DNA of 64,000 nucleotides, taken from NCBI RefSeq assembly GCF_000698145.1, contig NZ_BAXB01000017.1, positions 1-64,000 of the forward strand, in the 5' to 3' direction. The position numbers were made by a program, and so were the translations under genes. This document shows positions 18,331-28,286 of the stretch, piece after piece. The notes beneath the pieces are model-generated. The model had not been told where the DNA came from. It worked only from the letters and a program-made list of their open reading frames with translations, and made no database searches. The stretch is from Geomicrobium sp. JCM 19039. GTDB lineage: Bacteria > Bacillota > Bacilli > Bacillales > Marinococcaceae. Each line of letters starts with the position of its first letter. The stretch's first letter is position 1.

Positions 18331-18678
18331 CTATTCTTTCATACTAGCACGAACCGGTTCAGGAATCATGACGACTTCTTGAATGAGGTCAACAGGAGGT
18401 TCGGATTCGTCGATGCATTCCTCCCAAAACCGAAGGTGAGCATGGTCAACCCAATGGTCGGATTCTTCAACAGCTGTCCCACCTTCCCCTTGCGCGGAAT
18501 ACCAATACAAGTATTCCGTTTCCCCGACGGTTTCACTAAAAATCGTCTCCACATACATCTTTTCTCCAACGAGTGTTTCGGTCACTGCGTCCATATTCTG
18601 ATTGAGAAAGTCCAGCCACTCTCGAACCGTCTGTGATTTTCCGGGTTTTACTAGGTAGCGTGTTAATTCAATTTTCAT
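18331..18678 (-). CDS. DUF6176-like family protein, 115 aa
   Basis: Small soluble protein resembling a dimeric alpha-beta barrel: IELTRYLVKPGKSQTVREWL, MYVETIFSETVGETEYLYWY and HLRFWEECID. It has no signal peptide. Function unknown; such folds often modify or sequester small molecules. GGAGG lies 5 nt before the second ATG. It sits between the Cdd1-like gene and an ArsR regulator gene on the same strand. Confidence 0.6.
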   Translation of the reverse strand: MKIELTRYLVKPGKSQTVREWLDFLNQNMDAVTETLVGEKMYVETIFSETVGETEYLYWYSAQGEGGTAVEESDHWVDHAHLRFWEECIDESEPPVDLIQEVVMIPEPVRASMKE

Positions 18679-18693
18679 CATTACCTCCAGGGA

Positions 18694-19257
18694 TTATACC
18701 GGCCACATTTCCGGTGGATTTAGTTCATATAGATTGTCTTTACGGTACATAAAATGCGTCATAATCCATTCTCTTCTGACGGTAGCAAAGTCATCGTAAA
18801 AGTGCAGGATGTGTTCATTGATAACTTTTTCAGGGTAAACCTTTCCGTGCTCTAATCCACGAAGCATATATTCAAGAACAATTAATTTCTTTTTACGTTG
18901 TGCGGGGAAAGATTTAAGTTTTCCTGCCGAATCAAGGAAGTTGTTTAGTACTTGTGTCTTTTCAGCTTCTGTAATATCAAACATTCCGTCTCCTCCAATC
19001 TCAGTAATCGCCCGTGCCATTCGGTCTAGATTCTTCTCATTTAACGAGAAATAGATTGTATTTTTATGCCGTTGTTGATGGATGATATCGATTTCTTTCA
19101 GCTTTGCCAAGTGATGGGAGATGGTAGGGGGTTTGAGGCCGAGCTTGCCAGCAATTGCCCCGCCGTGTAGTGGCCCACGTTTCAGCAAGCTAATTATCCG
19201 CACCCGCGTTTTGTCTCCCATCGTTTTATGAAAGTGAACCAGTCGATCAAATTGCAT
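18694..19257 (-). CDS. ArsR-type regulator with DUF2087 domain
   Basis: 187 residues. Winged HTH at about 1-80 (HKTMGDKTRVRIISLLKRG, LKPPTISHHLAKLKEIDIIH). The C-terminal DUF2087 domain spans about 100-175 (FPAQRKKKLIVLEYMLRGLE, NEHILHFYDDFATVRREWI). No metal-binding Cys pair is present, so this is unlikely to be a metal sensor. The start has GGAGG 5 nt upstream. AT-rich repeats in its promoter region suggest autoregulation. Confidence 0.85.
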   Translation of the reverse strand: MQFDRLVHFHKTMGDKTRVRIISLLKRGPLHGGAIAGKLGLKPPTISHHLAKLKEIDIIHQQRHKNTIYFSLNEKNLDRMARAITEIGGDGMFDITEAEKTQVLNNFLDSAGKLKSFPAQRKKKLIVLEYMLRGLEHGKVYPEKVINEHILHFYDDFATVRREWIMTHFMYRKDNLYELNPPEMWPV

Positions 19258-19263
19258 AATAAC

Positions 19264-19302
19264 CTCCAATCTAATTCGATTATAATCTAATTAGATATAA
19301 AT
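19264..19302. promoter_or_regulatory. AT-rich operator candidate for the ArsR regulator
   Basis: Two ATCTAATT direct repeats, the second within the palindrome TCTAATTAGA, lie just upstream of the regulator's ribosome site and also overlap its likely promoter (TATAAT at 19280-19285). Confidence 0.5.
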
Positions 19303-19405
19303 TGAAATAGATGAAGGGAAAATAGAGTCATGCACACGAAAGCACAGAAAGACGGATGGGCAATGGGGTGTTTTGCTAAGCTAGATATTAAGGAGGTGAT
19401 TGAAT

Positions 19406-20227
19406 GTGGATGTGTTGAACCAATTCAATCGTGCAATTGACTATATTGAAGACAATTTGGACGGTCAGATTGATATTGAAGAAGCGGCAAAGAAAGCGTA
19501 CAGCTCACCGCATCATTTCAAACGAATGTTCTCCCTCGTGACCGGGGTGACGTTCTCTGAGTATGTGCGCAGAAGACGTTTGACCCTCGCAGCATTTGCA
19601 TTGCGGGCGGATGACGTAAGGGTGTTAGATGTAGCGATTATGTATGGGTACGATTCGCCAGATGCGTTTACAAGAGCTTTTCACGCGTTGCATGGCATCA
19701 CGCCTCGGGAAATGAAAACGACGGAGAAGCCGATTAAGGCGTACTCCAAATTAAGTTTCGACATTAAAATAAAGGGAGTGGAAGAAATGAATTACCGATT
19801 GGTGGAGAAAGATGCATTTCGTGTTGTCGGAGAGAAAGAAACCGTTAAAATGAAAGATGAAACGTTCGACCCTCAGCTTTGGGGTCGATTAGAAGAAGTG
19901 GAAGAGCGTGTCCGCTCGTACGATAATACCTCGTTCGAAGGACCAATTCATCTGTCAGTCACAAAAGAAGATGGGGATGTGGACTATTATATTGGCAGTG
20001 CCACCACTCACAAAACCCCAGACAACCTAGCAGAAATTCACATTCCTGCAAACACATGGGCGGTGTTTCACGCGGAAGGACCGATGCCCGAATCGCTCTT
20101 AGACACGTGGTCACGCGTATATACAGAATGGTTTCCAACCTCAACGTTTGAGCTCGCCAAAGCTCCAGAAATGGTCCGAAGTACACAGACGCATACCGAA
20201 ATCTGGATTCCAGTGAAGCAAGCGTAA
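19406..20227 (+). CDS. AraC family regulator with GyrI-like effector domain
   Basis: 273 residues. Two HTH motifs at about 1-100 (IDIEEAAKKAYSSPHHFKRM and VLDVAIMYGYDSPDAFTRAF) and a GyrI-like/SOUL-type small-molecule domain from about 125 (MNYRLVEKDAFRVVGEKETV to TQTHTEIWIPVKQA). Such proteins regulate multidrug or stress responses. The GTG at 19406 is preferred: it is 7 nt from AGGAGGTG, while the TTG at 19400 is only 1 nt away. Confidence 0.87.
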   Translation: MDVLNQFNRAIDYIEDNLDGQIDIEEAAKKAYSSPHHFKRMFSLVTGVTFSEYVRRRRLTLAAFALRADDVRVLDVAIMYGYDSPDAFTRAFHALHGITPREMKTTEKPIKAYSKLSFDIKIKGVEEMNYRLVEKDAFRVVGEKETVKMKDETFDPQLWGRLEEVEERVRSYDNTSFEGPIHLSVTKEDGDVDYYIGSATTHKTPDNLAEIHIPANTWAVFHAEGPMPESLLDTWSRVYTEWFPTSTFELAKAPEMVRSTQTHTEIWIPVKQA

Positions 20228-20237
20228 GCGAAAAGGC

Positions 20238-20262
20238 TCGGTGGTCAAAGATTGACCACCGT
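20238..20262 (+). terminator. Terminator after the AraC-type gene
   Basis: 10-bp stem CGGTGGTCAA/TTGACCACCG with a 3-nt loop, followed by a poor T tract. Confidence 0.65.
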
Positions 20263-20311
20263 GATTTCTATGCACTCCCGATCAAAAGAGCAATACGGTT
20301 TATGTTTCTGG

Positions 20312-20690
20312 CTACTGTATACGGTGTGGTAAGAAGTCCTAATGCCCCATATATTCATTTAAGTGACACTTGGGAAAGAAAAATCTTCATTTTAAACGTG
20401 GGTGCGCACATAAACGGAGTCAACGGTCACAAATCGGGATATATGTGACCGTTGAGGGTCGAAAGTGCACGGTTTAAAGGCTGGATTGTCACATAAGTGG
20501 CAGGTCATCACACGCTTGCGCCAGATGGTGACCATCGGTCACGTCTTTTTACCATTCAGCAAACGTCTTCCGTGTTGCCCACAATCCTTGCAGCAACGAA
20601 CAACGATCGACATCGAAGTGAGATAAACTTTAACAGACGATAGGTAGGCGTTTGCCTATAAAGACCGATCTCCTAGAAACTCCCAAATCC
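20312..20690 (-). repeat. Intergenic repeat family A, copy 4
   Basis: On the minus strand this copy matches the others from about AGATCGGTCTTT through ATCGTTGTTCG, CAAGGATTGTGGGCAACACG, TATGTGACAATCCAGCC, the palindrome AACGGTCACA/TTTGTGACCGTT, TTTATGTGCGCA and ATATATGGGGCATTAGGACT. It stops near the CCACACCGTA block and lacks the right-hand tail of copies 1 and 3. It fills most of the 488-bp gap between the AraC-type and PucR genes. Confidence 0.85.
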
Positions 20691-20715
20691 CGAGCAACCA
20701 TCGCCATCCCTCCCG

Positions 20716-22305
20716 TTACTGCACTTTATTACGAGAAACGCCATTCAACTTGTACGCACTGATCGCCACTTCGGTGGCGAGTCGTAGTAGCGGGGTATCG
20801 GTGATGGGCAGACCGAGAAGCTCCTCGATGGTGTGCAACCGGTGGTATAACGTTTGCCGGGCAATATGCAACTTCGTTGCGGTTTGTTGTTTGGAGCAAT
20901 TTTGCTCTAAGTAGATGTTTAGCGTATGGAGTAGTTCGCTGTTTTTCTCTTCATCATATTTCAATACTGGGGCCAAATACGTACGAACAAATTTTTCTAA
21001 CGTATCATCTTCCAATTTAATGAGCAACTGATAAATGCCGGTATCTTCATAAAAATGAATGGATGTTTGCTCGTCTGTAGCGGTGATGTTTACAACGTCA
21101 TCGGCTTCTTGGTATGCGCACGCCGCGTGTTGAAGTTTCGAATACGTTTGACTGGCAAAGATTCGAATCGGCAGTTGGGATTCGCTCGTATGAATGATTT
21201 TTTGAAAGCGCTCTTTTTCCTCGTCGTTGGATTCGAGATTAAAAGCAAGAACAATGTATGAATGGCTGCTGCTCGTCGTAATGACTGATTCAAATCGATG
21301 CTTTTGAAACAAGTAACGTAGAGACCGTACGGTCTGAAATTGCTTCGTTTGCCGATTTTCTAGCGACGTATTATCATCGATCATTTTAACGATGCATAAC
21401 CGGAATTGCAGTTCTTCTTGGTCCCGACACACTTTAAGCAAGTGTGTTCTTGCTTCCCGTTCACTCGTGAGCTTTTGGTTAAGCAGTTCATGAACCCAAG
21501 ATTGTTCATTCAGAAGCCGGTTTTCCTCGGAATGAAAAAAACGGAGCAGATTTTGTGCAAGAACATTGGTTGCCCGTTCAAGTGCGAGCAAGTCAAACGA
21601 ACGAAGAGGTGTACAGTTTTTTATGAGAAGCAGACCCCACGCTTGTTCCATCGTTTCAATCGGCTTAATTAAGTACGATGCGTTCCTTTCTTCGTCGTAC
21701 CATGTGCCTGGAGCCTCAGGCATCTCTTCAAATGTTTTTTGAATTCGGTTTTGTTCGTCTTTAAGGAGAGAAGGTAGAAAGTAAGCTTGTGTATCTTTTG
21801 GCAGGAAAATCAAATCTTTTCCCGTAACCTCTTGAAGTTTTTTTAGAATCTTTACGTTGCCGTGAACGTGTAGCGTAAATTGGTGAAATTCATTAGAAAG
21901 CTGGTCCAATTCTGCGAGCTGACGATGCTGTTCATTTAGAATTTCCCCATGCAAATCTTCGGTGATGTCGACAAATCGAACAACTTGTGTAAAAACGATA
22001 ATCGGAAAGTGGTGGACATTCGCTGCTTCAATAATCTCTTCGGGGACCGAAGGATAGTGGGCACTCAATTCAATACAAAGACAAGCGGCACCGTGTTCGA
22101 TGAGCTTGTTAACATATTCCAATCCTTGTTCTTTTAAGGCGACAGCCGTACTTAAAATCATTTCATTGCCATGAAGCAACGTGTCGAAATTGAGGATCTC
22201 TAGCACATGGACCCAGCGAACCGTTTGCTGGAGGTTGGCGTGTTCATTGACCACTTGAGCATTTTCAAACGTTGGTCGTTGTAAAATTTCTTCAATTGTG
22301 AGCAT
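20716..22305 (-). CDS. PucR family transcriptional regulator
   Basis: 529 residues. N-terminal PucR-type domain at about 1-125 (MLTIEEILQRPTFENAQVVN, GNEMILSTAVALKEQG), a middle sensory region, and a C-terminal HTH of the PucR type (LEQNCSKQQTATKLHIARQT). It is divergent from the pyrimidine catabolic genes and almost certainly regulates them, by analogy with PucR control of purine use in B. subtilis. A loose inverted repeat, TTGTCTACA...TGTATACACAA, at 22397-22426 in the divergent promoter region is a possible operator. Confidence 0.88.
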   Translation of the reverse strand: MLTIEEILQRPTFENAQVVNEHANLQQTVRWVHVLEILNFDTLLHGNEMILSTAVALKEQGLEYVNKLIEHGAACLCIELSAHYPSVPEEIIEAANVHHFPIIVFTQVVRFVDITEDLHGEILNEQHRQLAELDQLSNEFHQFTLHVHGNVKILKKLQEVTGKDLIFLPKDTQAYFLPSLLKDEQNRIQKTFEEMPEAPGTWYDEERNASYLIKPIETMEQAWGLLLIKNCTPLRSFDLLALERATNVLAQNLLRFFHSEENRLLNEQSWVHELLNQKLTSEREARTHLLKVCRDQEELQFRLCIVKMIDDNTSLENRQTKQFQTVRSLRYLFQKHRFESVITTSSSHSYIVLAFNLESNDEEKERFQKIIHTSESQLPIRIFASQTYSKLQHAACAYQEADDVVNITATDEQTSIHFYEDTGIYQLLIKLEDDTLEKFVRTYLAPVLKYDEEKNSELLHTLNIYLEQNCSKQQTATKLHIARQTLYHRLHTIEELLGLPITDTPLLRLATEVAISAYKLNGVSRNKVQ

Positions 22306-22458
22306 GTGTCATATGCCTCCATGTTCATGATGTCAGTCAAAATCGAGGAAAGATTGGACAGTTTGTCACCTTATATTATGCAGAAAATTTGATATATTGT
22401 CTACAATGCATCGGCTGTATACACAATACGTATGGTCGAAGAACATGGAGGGACAATG

Positions 22459-23907
22459 ATGACGACAATGCTAAAAAATTACATCGGTGGACAATGGACA
22501 GATTCAAGTCGAGAAGGTGAAGATGTATTCAACCCTTCAGACGGGTCAATCATTGCGCACACTCCGTATTCAACAAAAGAAGACGTAGACAAAGCAGTAG
22601 GAGCGGCCAAAAAAGCGTATGAAACTTGGCGAAAAGTACCAGTACCGGTGCGGGCGAGATACATGTATACGTACCATGAGTTACTCGTTGAACATCACGA
22701 AGAACTTGCGCGACTCCTCACGAAAGAAAACGGAAAAACATACAAAGACGCCTATGGCGAAGTACAACGAGGGATTGAGAACGTTGAATTTGCCTCAGGT
22801 GCTCCCGAACTCATGAAAGGCGAAATCCTTCCCGATATCGCAAATGGCATTGAGTCGGGTATGTATCGTTATCCTGTAGGTGTCATCGGCGGCATTACGC
22901 CGTTCAACTTTCCGATGATGGTGCCGTGCTGGATGTTCCCACTTGCGATTGTTTGTGGAAATACGTTCGTCCTCAAACCTTCAGAGCGAACGCCACTGCT
23001 CGCGCAGCGACTCGCTGAACTTCTTTCAGAATCAGGCTTGCCCGAAGGCGTATTTAACATCGTTCACGGAGCCAAAGACGTTGTAAATGGCTTACTCGAA
23101 CACAAAGACGTAAAAGCAATTTCCTTCGTCGGGTCCCAGCCCGTTGCTGAGTATGTGTATGAAACTGCCGCGAAAAACGGCAAACGCGTGCAAGCACTCG
23201 GTGGCGCCAAAAACCATTCCATCATTTTAAATGATGCCAACCTAGAGAAAACGGTAGAAGGTGTGATGAACGGTGCATTCGGAAGTGCAGGTCAACGTTG
23301 TATGGCCACATCTGTCTGTCTCGTACAAGATGGCGTGGCCGATGAGTTTTTAGCTCAATTAAATGCAGCGGCGGACAAATTAACAATGGGTAACGGGATT
23401 GATGAAGGGGTTGACTTAGGTCCCGTAATTCGCAAAAGTCAACTTGATAAAGTGCACAACTATATTGAGCTTGGTGAAGAGCAAAATGCGACCCTCGTTC
23501 GAGATGGGAGAAAAGATGTCGAAGCTAGCACGAGTGGGTATTATCTCGGAGCGACTATTTTTGATCACGTCACGACGGAGATGACGATTTGGAAAGAAGA
23601 AATCTTTGCCCCAGTTCTTTGTGTAATCCGAGTGAAAGATTTGACAGAAGCGATTGAACTGACGAATCAATCTGATTTTGGAAACGGTTCGGTACTGTAT
23701 ACCGCAAGCGGCTCAGCGGTCAGACAATATCGCGAGGACATTGAAGTCGGTATGCTCGGCGTTAACGTCAACGTTCCCGCACCGATGGCATTTTTCCCGT
23801 TTTCGGGTTGGAAGAATTCATTTTATGGAGATTTGCATGCAAACGGACGAGACGGCGTGGAATTTTTTACACGGAAGAAAATGCTGACGAGTCGCTGGTT
23901 CGATTAA
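22459..23907 (+). CDS. mmsA: (Methyl)malonate-semialdehyde dehydrogenase, CoA-acylating
   Basis: 482-residue aldehyde dehydrogenase of the MmsA/IolA family: [11 protein letters not shown] at the start, [20 protein letters not shown], and the catalytic Cys in [13 protein letters not shown]. It would convert malonate semialdehyde, formed from beta-alanine by the next gene product, to acetyl-CoA and CO2. Start at the second of two adjacent ATGs (22456, 22459), 7 nt from GGAGG. First gene of a two-gene unit that ends at the terminator at 25296-25335. Confidence 0.9.
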   Translation: MTTMLKNYIGGQWTDSSREGEDVFNPSDGSIIAHTPYSTKEDVDKAVGAAKKAYETWRKVPVPVRARYMYTYHELLVEHHEELARLLTKENGKTYKDAYGEVQRGIENVEFASGAPELMKGEILPDIANGIESGMYRYPVGVIGGITPFNFPMMVPCWMFPLAIVCGNTFVLKPSERTPLLAQRLAELLSESGLPEGVFNIVHGAKDVVNGLLEHKDVKAISFVGSQPVAEYVYETAAKNGKRVQALGGAKNHSIILNDANLEKTVEGVMNGAFGSAGQRCMATSVCLVQDGVADEFLAQLNAAADKLTMGNGIDEGVDLGPVIRKSQLDKVHNYIELGEEQNATLVRDGRKDVEASTSGYYLGATIFDHVTTEMTIWKEEIFAPVLCVIRVKDLTEAIELTNQSDFGNGSVLYTASGSAVRQYREDIEVGMLGVNVNVPAPMAFFPFSGWKNSFYGDLHANGRDGVEFFTRKKMLTSRWFD

Positions 23908-23928
23908 ACCTTTGAGAGGATGAGCGAA

Positions 23929-25296
23929 ATGGCTGACCAAACAAAGCAAAAAGAGTTGTATGAAAAGGACAAAAGGTATGTTTGGCATCATATGAAACCG
24001 TACCAAAATGATCAAAACCCGATGGTCATTGAGCGGGCAAAAGGAGCTTGGATTACCGACGTTGAAGGAAACGACTACTTAGACGGTATGTCAGGTCTTT
24101 GGTGCGTCAATGCCGGATACGGTCGTGATGAGCTCGTCGACGCTGCCGCCGAGCAACTTCGGCAAATGCCTTTTCACCCGTTGTCCAACAGTCATGTGCC
24201 TGCCATCGAACTTGCCGAAAAGCTAAACGAATGGCTAAAAGGCGATTATCGAATGTTCTTCTCCAACAGTGGCTCTGAAGCGAATGAGACAGCTTTTAAA
24301 ATCGCTAGACAATATCATTATCAAAATGGGGAACCCGGCAGGTATAAGTTCATCTCCCGCTACCGAGCGTATCATGGCAATACCCTCGGCGCGCTCTCTG
24401 CGACCGGTCAGGCGCAACGGAAGTTTCGCTATGAACCGCTGCTCCCTGGATTCATTCATGTCCACGCCCCTGATGAATACCGGGCGCCCGATGGACAGTC
24501 CTTTGAAGAATGGAGTCTCGCTTGTGCCCGGATGATGGAAGAGACAATTGTGTGGGAGCGCCCCGAAACGGTTGCTGGCGTCATTATGGAGCCAATCATT
24601 ACAGGCGGTGGCATCCTCATCCCACACCCTGCCTATGTAAAAGAAGTGGAGCGAATCTGCAACAAGTATGGCATTCTCCTTATCAATGATGAAGTGATCT
24701 GCGGATTTGGTCGCACAGGTGAGAACTTTGGCTATCAAAACTACGGCATCGAACCTGACATTGTAACGATGGCAAAAGGCATTACGAGCGGGTATTTGCC
24801 ACTCGCTGCAACAGCGGTGAAACAAAAATATTATGACGTCTTCAAAACCACAGACGAAAGCGATCATTTCCGGCAAGTCAACACGTTTGGCGGCAACCCC
24901 GCCGCGTGTAAACTCGCACTGAAAAACTTAGAAATTATGGAAAAAGAAAATCTCGTCGCCCGTGCGAATGAACTCGGCAGCCGGATAAGACAAAGCATCG
25001 AGCCACTCACCGCCGAGCCCCACATTGGTCATATCCGCCAGCAAGGACTGCTCATCGGCATCGAGCTCGTCAAAGACAAGCAGGCGAAAACACCTGCAAG
25101 TAAAGAAATGGTCGGTGGAATCATTGCGGCTTGCAAAGCGAAAGGACTCATCGTCGGCAAAAATGCCGACACTGTTGCTGACTACAACAATGTCCTCACC
25201 CTTGCCCCGCCGCTTAGCATGACCGACGAAGACTGTGATTTGATTATCGAGACATTACAGTCTGTACTCAAAGATACCGCCATCGTTGCCCAATAG
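23929..25296 (+). CDS. Beta-alanine:pyruvate-type aminotransferase (class III)
   Basis: 455-residue PLP enzyme: GMSGLWCVNAGYG, NSGSEANETAFKIAR, INDEVICGFGRTG and the PLP lysine in TMAKGITSGYLP. Context (MmsA upstream, beta-alanine-forming genes downstream) indicates that it transfers the amino group of beta-alanine to a keto acid, giving malonate semialdehyde. ATG 23929 is 9 nt after GAGAGG; an ATG at 23920 is too close to it. The gap to mmsA is 21 nt. Confidence 0.88.
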   Translation: MADQTKQKELYEKDKRYVWHHMKPYQNDQNPMVIERAKGAWITDVEGNDYLDGMSGLWCVNAGYGRDELVDAAAEQLRQMPFHPLSNSHVPAIELAEKLNEWLKGDYRMFFSNSGSEANETAFKIARQYHYQNGEPGRYKFISRYRAYHGNTLGALSATGQAQRKFRYEPLLPGFIHVHAPDEYRAPDGQSFEEWSLACARMMEETIVWERPETVAGVIMEPIITGGGILIPHPAYVKEVERICNKYGILLINDEVICGFGRTGENFGYQNYGIEPDIVTMAKGITSGYLPLAATAVKQKYYDVFKTTDESDHFRQVNTFGGNPAACKLALKNLEIMEKENLVARANELGSRIRQSIEPLTAEPHIGHIRQQGLLIGIELVKDKQAKTPASKEMVGGIIAACKAKGLIVGKNADTVADYNNVLTLAPPLSMTDEDCDLIIETLQSVLKDTAIVAQ

Positions 25297-25335
25297 AACA
25301 AATCCTCGAGAGCGCTCTCGAGGATTTGTTCTTTA
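25296..25335 (+). terminator. Perfect palindromic terminator after the aminotransferase gene
   Basis: GAACAAATCCTCGAGAG pairs perfectly with its complement through a CG-rich centre, followed by TTT. It separates the mmsA-aminotransferase unit from the next operon. Confidence 0.85.
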
Positions 25336-25478
25336 AGGAATGAGATGAAGAGGACAATGGAAAACGGATGTAGAAACAAGTAGTAACGAACATTGGCGCT
25401 TCCATTCTTCGATTTAATGATGATCGTATGGACACTTTGACTAACAAATGGATTCAAAAATAAACATTTTGTAACATG

Positions 25479-25500
25479 TACACGCTTTGGGATGCGTGTA
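25479..25500. promoter_or_regulatory. Inverted repeat upstream of the pyrimidine operon
   Basis: TACACGC (25479-25485) and GCGTGTA (25494-25500) form a perfect dyad 70 bp before the amidohydrolase start. It resembles the TGTATACAC arm in the pucR-mmsA promoter region, so PucR binding is possible. Confidence 0.4.
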
Positions 25501-25570
25501 GAATTGAAGGTATATTTAAAATTCAATAAATTCTAAACATGTAGTTTTCAAACGTAAGGAGGCGTGTCGC

Positions 25571-26806
25571 TTGAAGCAACAGAAATTGCTAATCAATGGT
25601 GACAGACTAAAACAATCACTAGAAGAATTCGCATCGTTTGGAAAAACGGAGAATAATGGTGTTACACGCTTGGCTTTATCAGAGGAAGACCGACAAGCCC
25701 GCAATTATTTTCGGTCGTGTTGTGAAGCGTTAGGGATGACGGTGAATGTTGATGATTTAGGAAACATGTACGCGACACTTGTTGGAACGGACCGTGAAAA
25801 GCCACCGGTCGTTATTGGTTCTCACTTAGATTCTGTGAAAAAAGGCGGGCGTTTTGACGGTGTGCTCGGTGTACTTGCAGGCTTAGAAGTCGTTCGAACG
25901 ATTGTTGAGCACGGTGTTCAGCACGAGTCTTCGATCGTGATTGTAAACTTTACGAATGAAGAAGGTGCCAGGTTTGAGCCGTCCATGATGTGTTCAGGTA
26001 TTCTTTCTGGGAAGTTTGAGAAAGAAATGATGTTTGCAAAAAAAGATACGGAAGGGATTTCGTTTGAAGATGCGCTAGAGAACGTTGGTTATGCTGGAGA
26101 CGTGAGTCACCGTTTGCAACAAGCGAAAGCTTTTCTAGAGTTGCACATTGAACAGGGGCCAAGTTTAGAGAGGGAAGAATTAAAAATTGGTGTCGTTGAA
26201 TGTGTCGTTGGTATGGTCTGCTATGAAGTTGTTGTGAGTGGTGAGTCGAACCACGCTGGGACGACCCCGATGAATATGAGAAGAGATGCGCTGTTTACAG
26301 CGACCGATAAAATTGTTGAAGCGAGAGAGCAATTACAGAAGTTGGACGATGATTTGGTGTATACGATGGGGCGCATGAATGTTGTTCCGAATATTCATAC
26401 AGTAATCCCGAATCGTGTTGTTTTTTCTATAGAAGCCCGCCATCAAGATGAAAAAACGATCGCGAGCGTCGAACAAATAATTAATCGTCTTGCGCAATCA
26501 GAAAGTGACGAAGCGTGTGAAGTAAGTGTAACGAAGCTTTGGGGACGAGGTACCGTATGGTTCAATCCTGAAATTGTTCATACGCTTGAGCAATCGGTCC
26601 AAGCGCTTGATTATCCGTATAAAAAGACGGTCAGTGGAGCTGGACATGATGCCCAGTTTATTGCGAGCTATATTCCATCTGCGATGGTGTTCGTGCCTAG
26701 CATTGGTGGGAAAAGTCATGATGAGGACGAAGTTACGCCTTGGGAAGATTGTGAGCGCGGAGTGAATGTCATTCTGGACAGTGTGTTGACGATTGCGGCA
26801 GAGTGA
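25571..26806 (+). CDS. N-carbamoyl-beta-alanine amidohydrolase (M20 hydantoinase/carbamoylase family)
   Basis: 411-residue metal amidohydrolase. Metal ligands are visible in GSHLDSVKKGGRFDG, NFTNEEGARF, LHIEQGPSLE and the C-terminal GKSHDEDE. Family members hydrolyse N-carbamoyl amino acids; with dihydropyrimidinase nearby, the product here is beta-alanine with release of ammonia and CO2. It has a TTG start with AAGGAGG 8 nt upstream. First gene of the long catabolic operon. Confidence 0.88.
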   Translation: MKQQKLLINGDRLKQSLEEFASFGKTENNGVTRLALSEEDRQARNYFRSCCEALGMTVNVDDLGNMYATLVGTDREKPPVVIGSHLDSVKKGGRFDGVLGVLAGLEVVRTIVEHGVQHESSIVIVNFTNEEGARFEPSMMCSGILSGKFEKEMMFAKKDTEGISFEDALENVGYAGDVSHRLQQAKAFLELHIEQGPSLEREELKIGVVECVVGMVCYEVVVSGESNHAGTTPMNMRRDALFTATDKIVEAREQLQKLDDDLVYTMGRMNVVPNIHTVIPNRVVFSIEARHQDEKTIASVEQIINRLAQSESDEACEVSVTKLWGRGTVWFNPEIVHTLEQSVQALDYPYKKTVSGAGHDAQFIASYIPSAMVFVPSIGGKSHDEDEVTPWEDCERGVNVILDSVLTIAAE

Positions 26807-26897
26807 ACTTCCACTCAGAAATATCTAAATATTCAAGTATTTTGTTAGAAAATCGTACATTAGACTTTTATTCTGAAAGAAAAGCAGGTGATCTTTG

Positions 26898-28268
26898 ATG
26901 AGTACAGGGAATGAAATGTTGCTGGAGAAATTACAGGCGAATTTTAATGAAGTTGAGCCACCGCTCTCTCACCAAGAAGCGTTTGAAGAAGCCAGTCGTT
27001 GTTTGTACTGTTATGACGCACCTTGCATTACAGCTTGTCCGACGGGCATTGAAATCCCATCATTTATTAAGAAGATCGCAAGTGATAATTTACTCGGATC
27101 AGCAAGAAAAATTATGGAGGCTAATCCGGTTGGCGCTAGTTGTGCTCGTGTTTGTCCAACCGAGGAGCTTTGCGAAGGGGCTTGTGTGTTAAATGGTTCC
27201 ACACAGCCGATTATGATTGGGAAACTGCAACGCTATGCCACGGATTGGGCGATTCATAATGAGAAAGTGTTGTTCAAATCTGGAAAACCGAATGGGAAAA
27301 GCGTAGGCGTCATTGGAGGAGGACCAGCGGGGTTATCGGCTGCACGGGAACTAGGACTCATGGGTTATGGCGTGACCATATATGAAGCCGAAGAAGAGGC
27401 TGGCGGTTTAGACACCTATGGCATTGTGTCATTTCGCCTGCCAAAGCGCGTATCGTTTTGGGAAGTGGATCAAGTGAAACAAGTAGGCGTCGATATTCGC
27501 ACAAACACCCGCGTCGGTCGTGACGTTAGCTTAGAAGAACTCAAAGAAAATCACGATGCAGTTATCCTCTCCGTCGGCATGTCCGACGTGCCGATGCTTG
27601 GGATTGAGGGAGAGGAATTGAACGGTGTTCACGATGCCATTGAGTTTGTGAAACAAACGAAAAGTGGGCAACTGTCACAAGCGTTTGCTGGCAAAAAAGG
27701 CGTCGTTATCGGCGCTGGAAATACAGCGATTGATGGGGCAACGTGTGCGGTTCGACTCGGGGCAGAAAATATGAAGATCTTGTATCGTCGTTCCGAGAAG
27801 GAAATGACCGCTTATGACTTTGAGTATGAGTTCGCAAAGCAAGATGGGGTCGAGTTCCGGTGGTTAACGGCTCCGAAACGTCTCATCGGAGACGAAGCGG
27901 GCAACGTATGCGCCATTGAATGCGAGAAGATGGAGCTAGGTGAAGCCGATGCAGATGGGCGTAGAAGACCAATGCCAATACCGGATTCCACGTTCACACT
28001 CGAGGTTGATTTTGTCATTAAAGCGATTGGTCAAACTCGTTATACCGACCTATTAGAGCAATTTAATATCCACCATGATGGTGGGGTCGTGACGTTAAAT
28101 GACGATCGCTTTGAAACGAGCGTAAACAATGTGTTCTCTTGTGGCGACGTTATTTTCGGTAAAGGTCAAGGTGAAGCGATGGTCGTTACTGCCTCGGAAC
28201 AAGGCAAGCAAACGGCGTATCAAGTTCACGAGAAACTATCTGGATTACAAGCTGAGTCAACAGCATAG
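26898..28268 (+). CDS. preT: NAD-dependent dihydropyrimidine dehydrogenase, PreT subunit
   Basis: 456 residues. N-terminal Cys-rich Fe-S region (CLYCYDAPCITACPTGIEIP, CARVCPTEELCEGACV), an FAD-binding motif GVIGGGPAGLSAARELG, an NAD(P)-binding motif VVIGAGNTAIDGA and the late FAD motif NVFSCGDVIFGKG, as in glutamate-synthase small-subunit-like proteins. With PreA it reduces uracil or thymine to the dihydro form. ATG 26898 follows a GCAGGTGAT site. 88 nt separate it from the preceding gene. Confidence 0.92.
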   Translation: MSTGNEMLLEKLQANFNEVEPPLSHQEAFEEASRCLYCYDAPCITACPTGIEIPSFIKKIASDNLLGSARKIMEANPVGASCARVCPTEELCEGACVLNGSTQPIMIGKLQRYATDWAIHNEKVLFKSGKPNGKSVGVIGGGPAGLSAARELGLMGYGVTIYEAEEEAGGLDTYGIVSFRLPKRVSFWEVDQVKQVGVDIRTNTRVGRDVSLEELKENHDAVILSVGMSDVPMLGIEGEELNGVHDAIEFVKQTKSGQLSQAFAGKKGVVIGAGNTAIDGATCAVRLGAENMKILYRRSEKEMTAYDFEYEFAKQDGVEFRWLTAPKRLIGDEAGNVCAIECEKMELGEADADGRRRPMPIPDSTFTLEVDFVIKAIGQTRYTDLLEQFNIHHDGGVVTLNDDRFETSVNNVFSCGDVIFGKGQGEAMVVTASEQGKQTAYQVHEKLSGLQAESTA

Positions 28269-28286
28269 GAGGGGTATTATGCAGAT

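Noticed and set aside
24235..24876. Minus-strand ORF of 213 codons inside the aminotransferase gene
   Set aside because: Antisense shadow of a strongly conserved PLP enzyme with all motifs in the plus frame.
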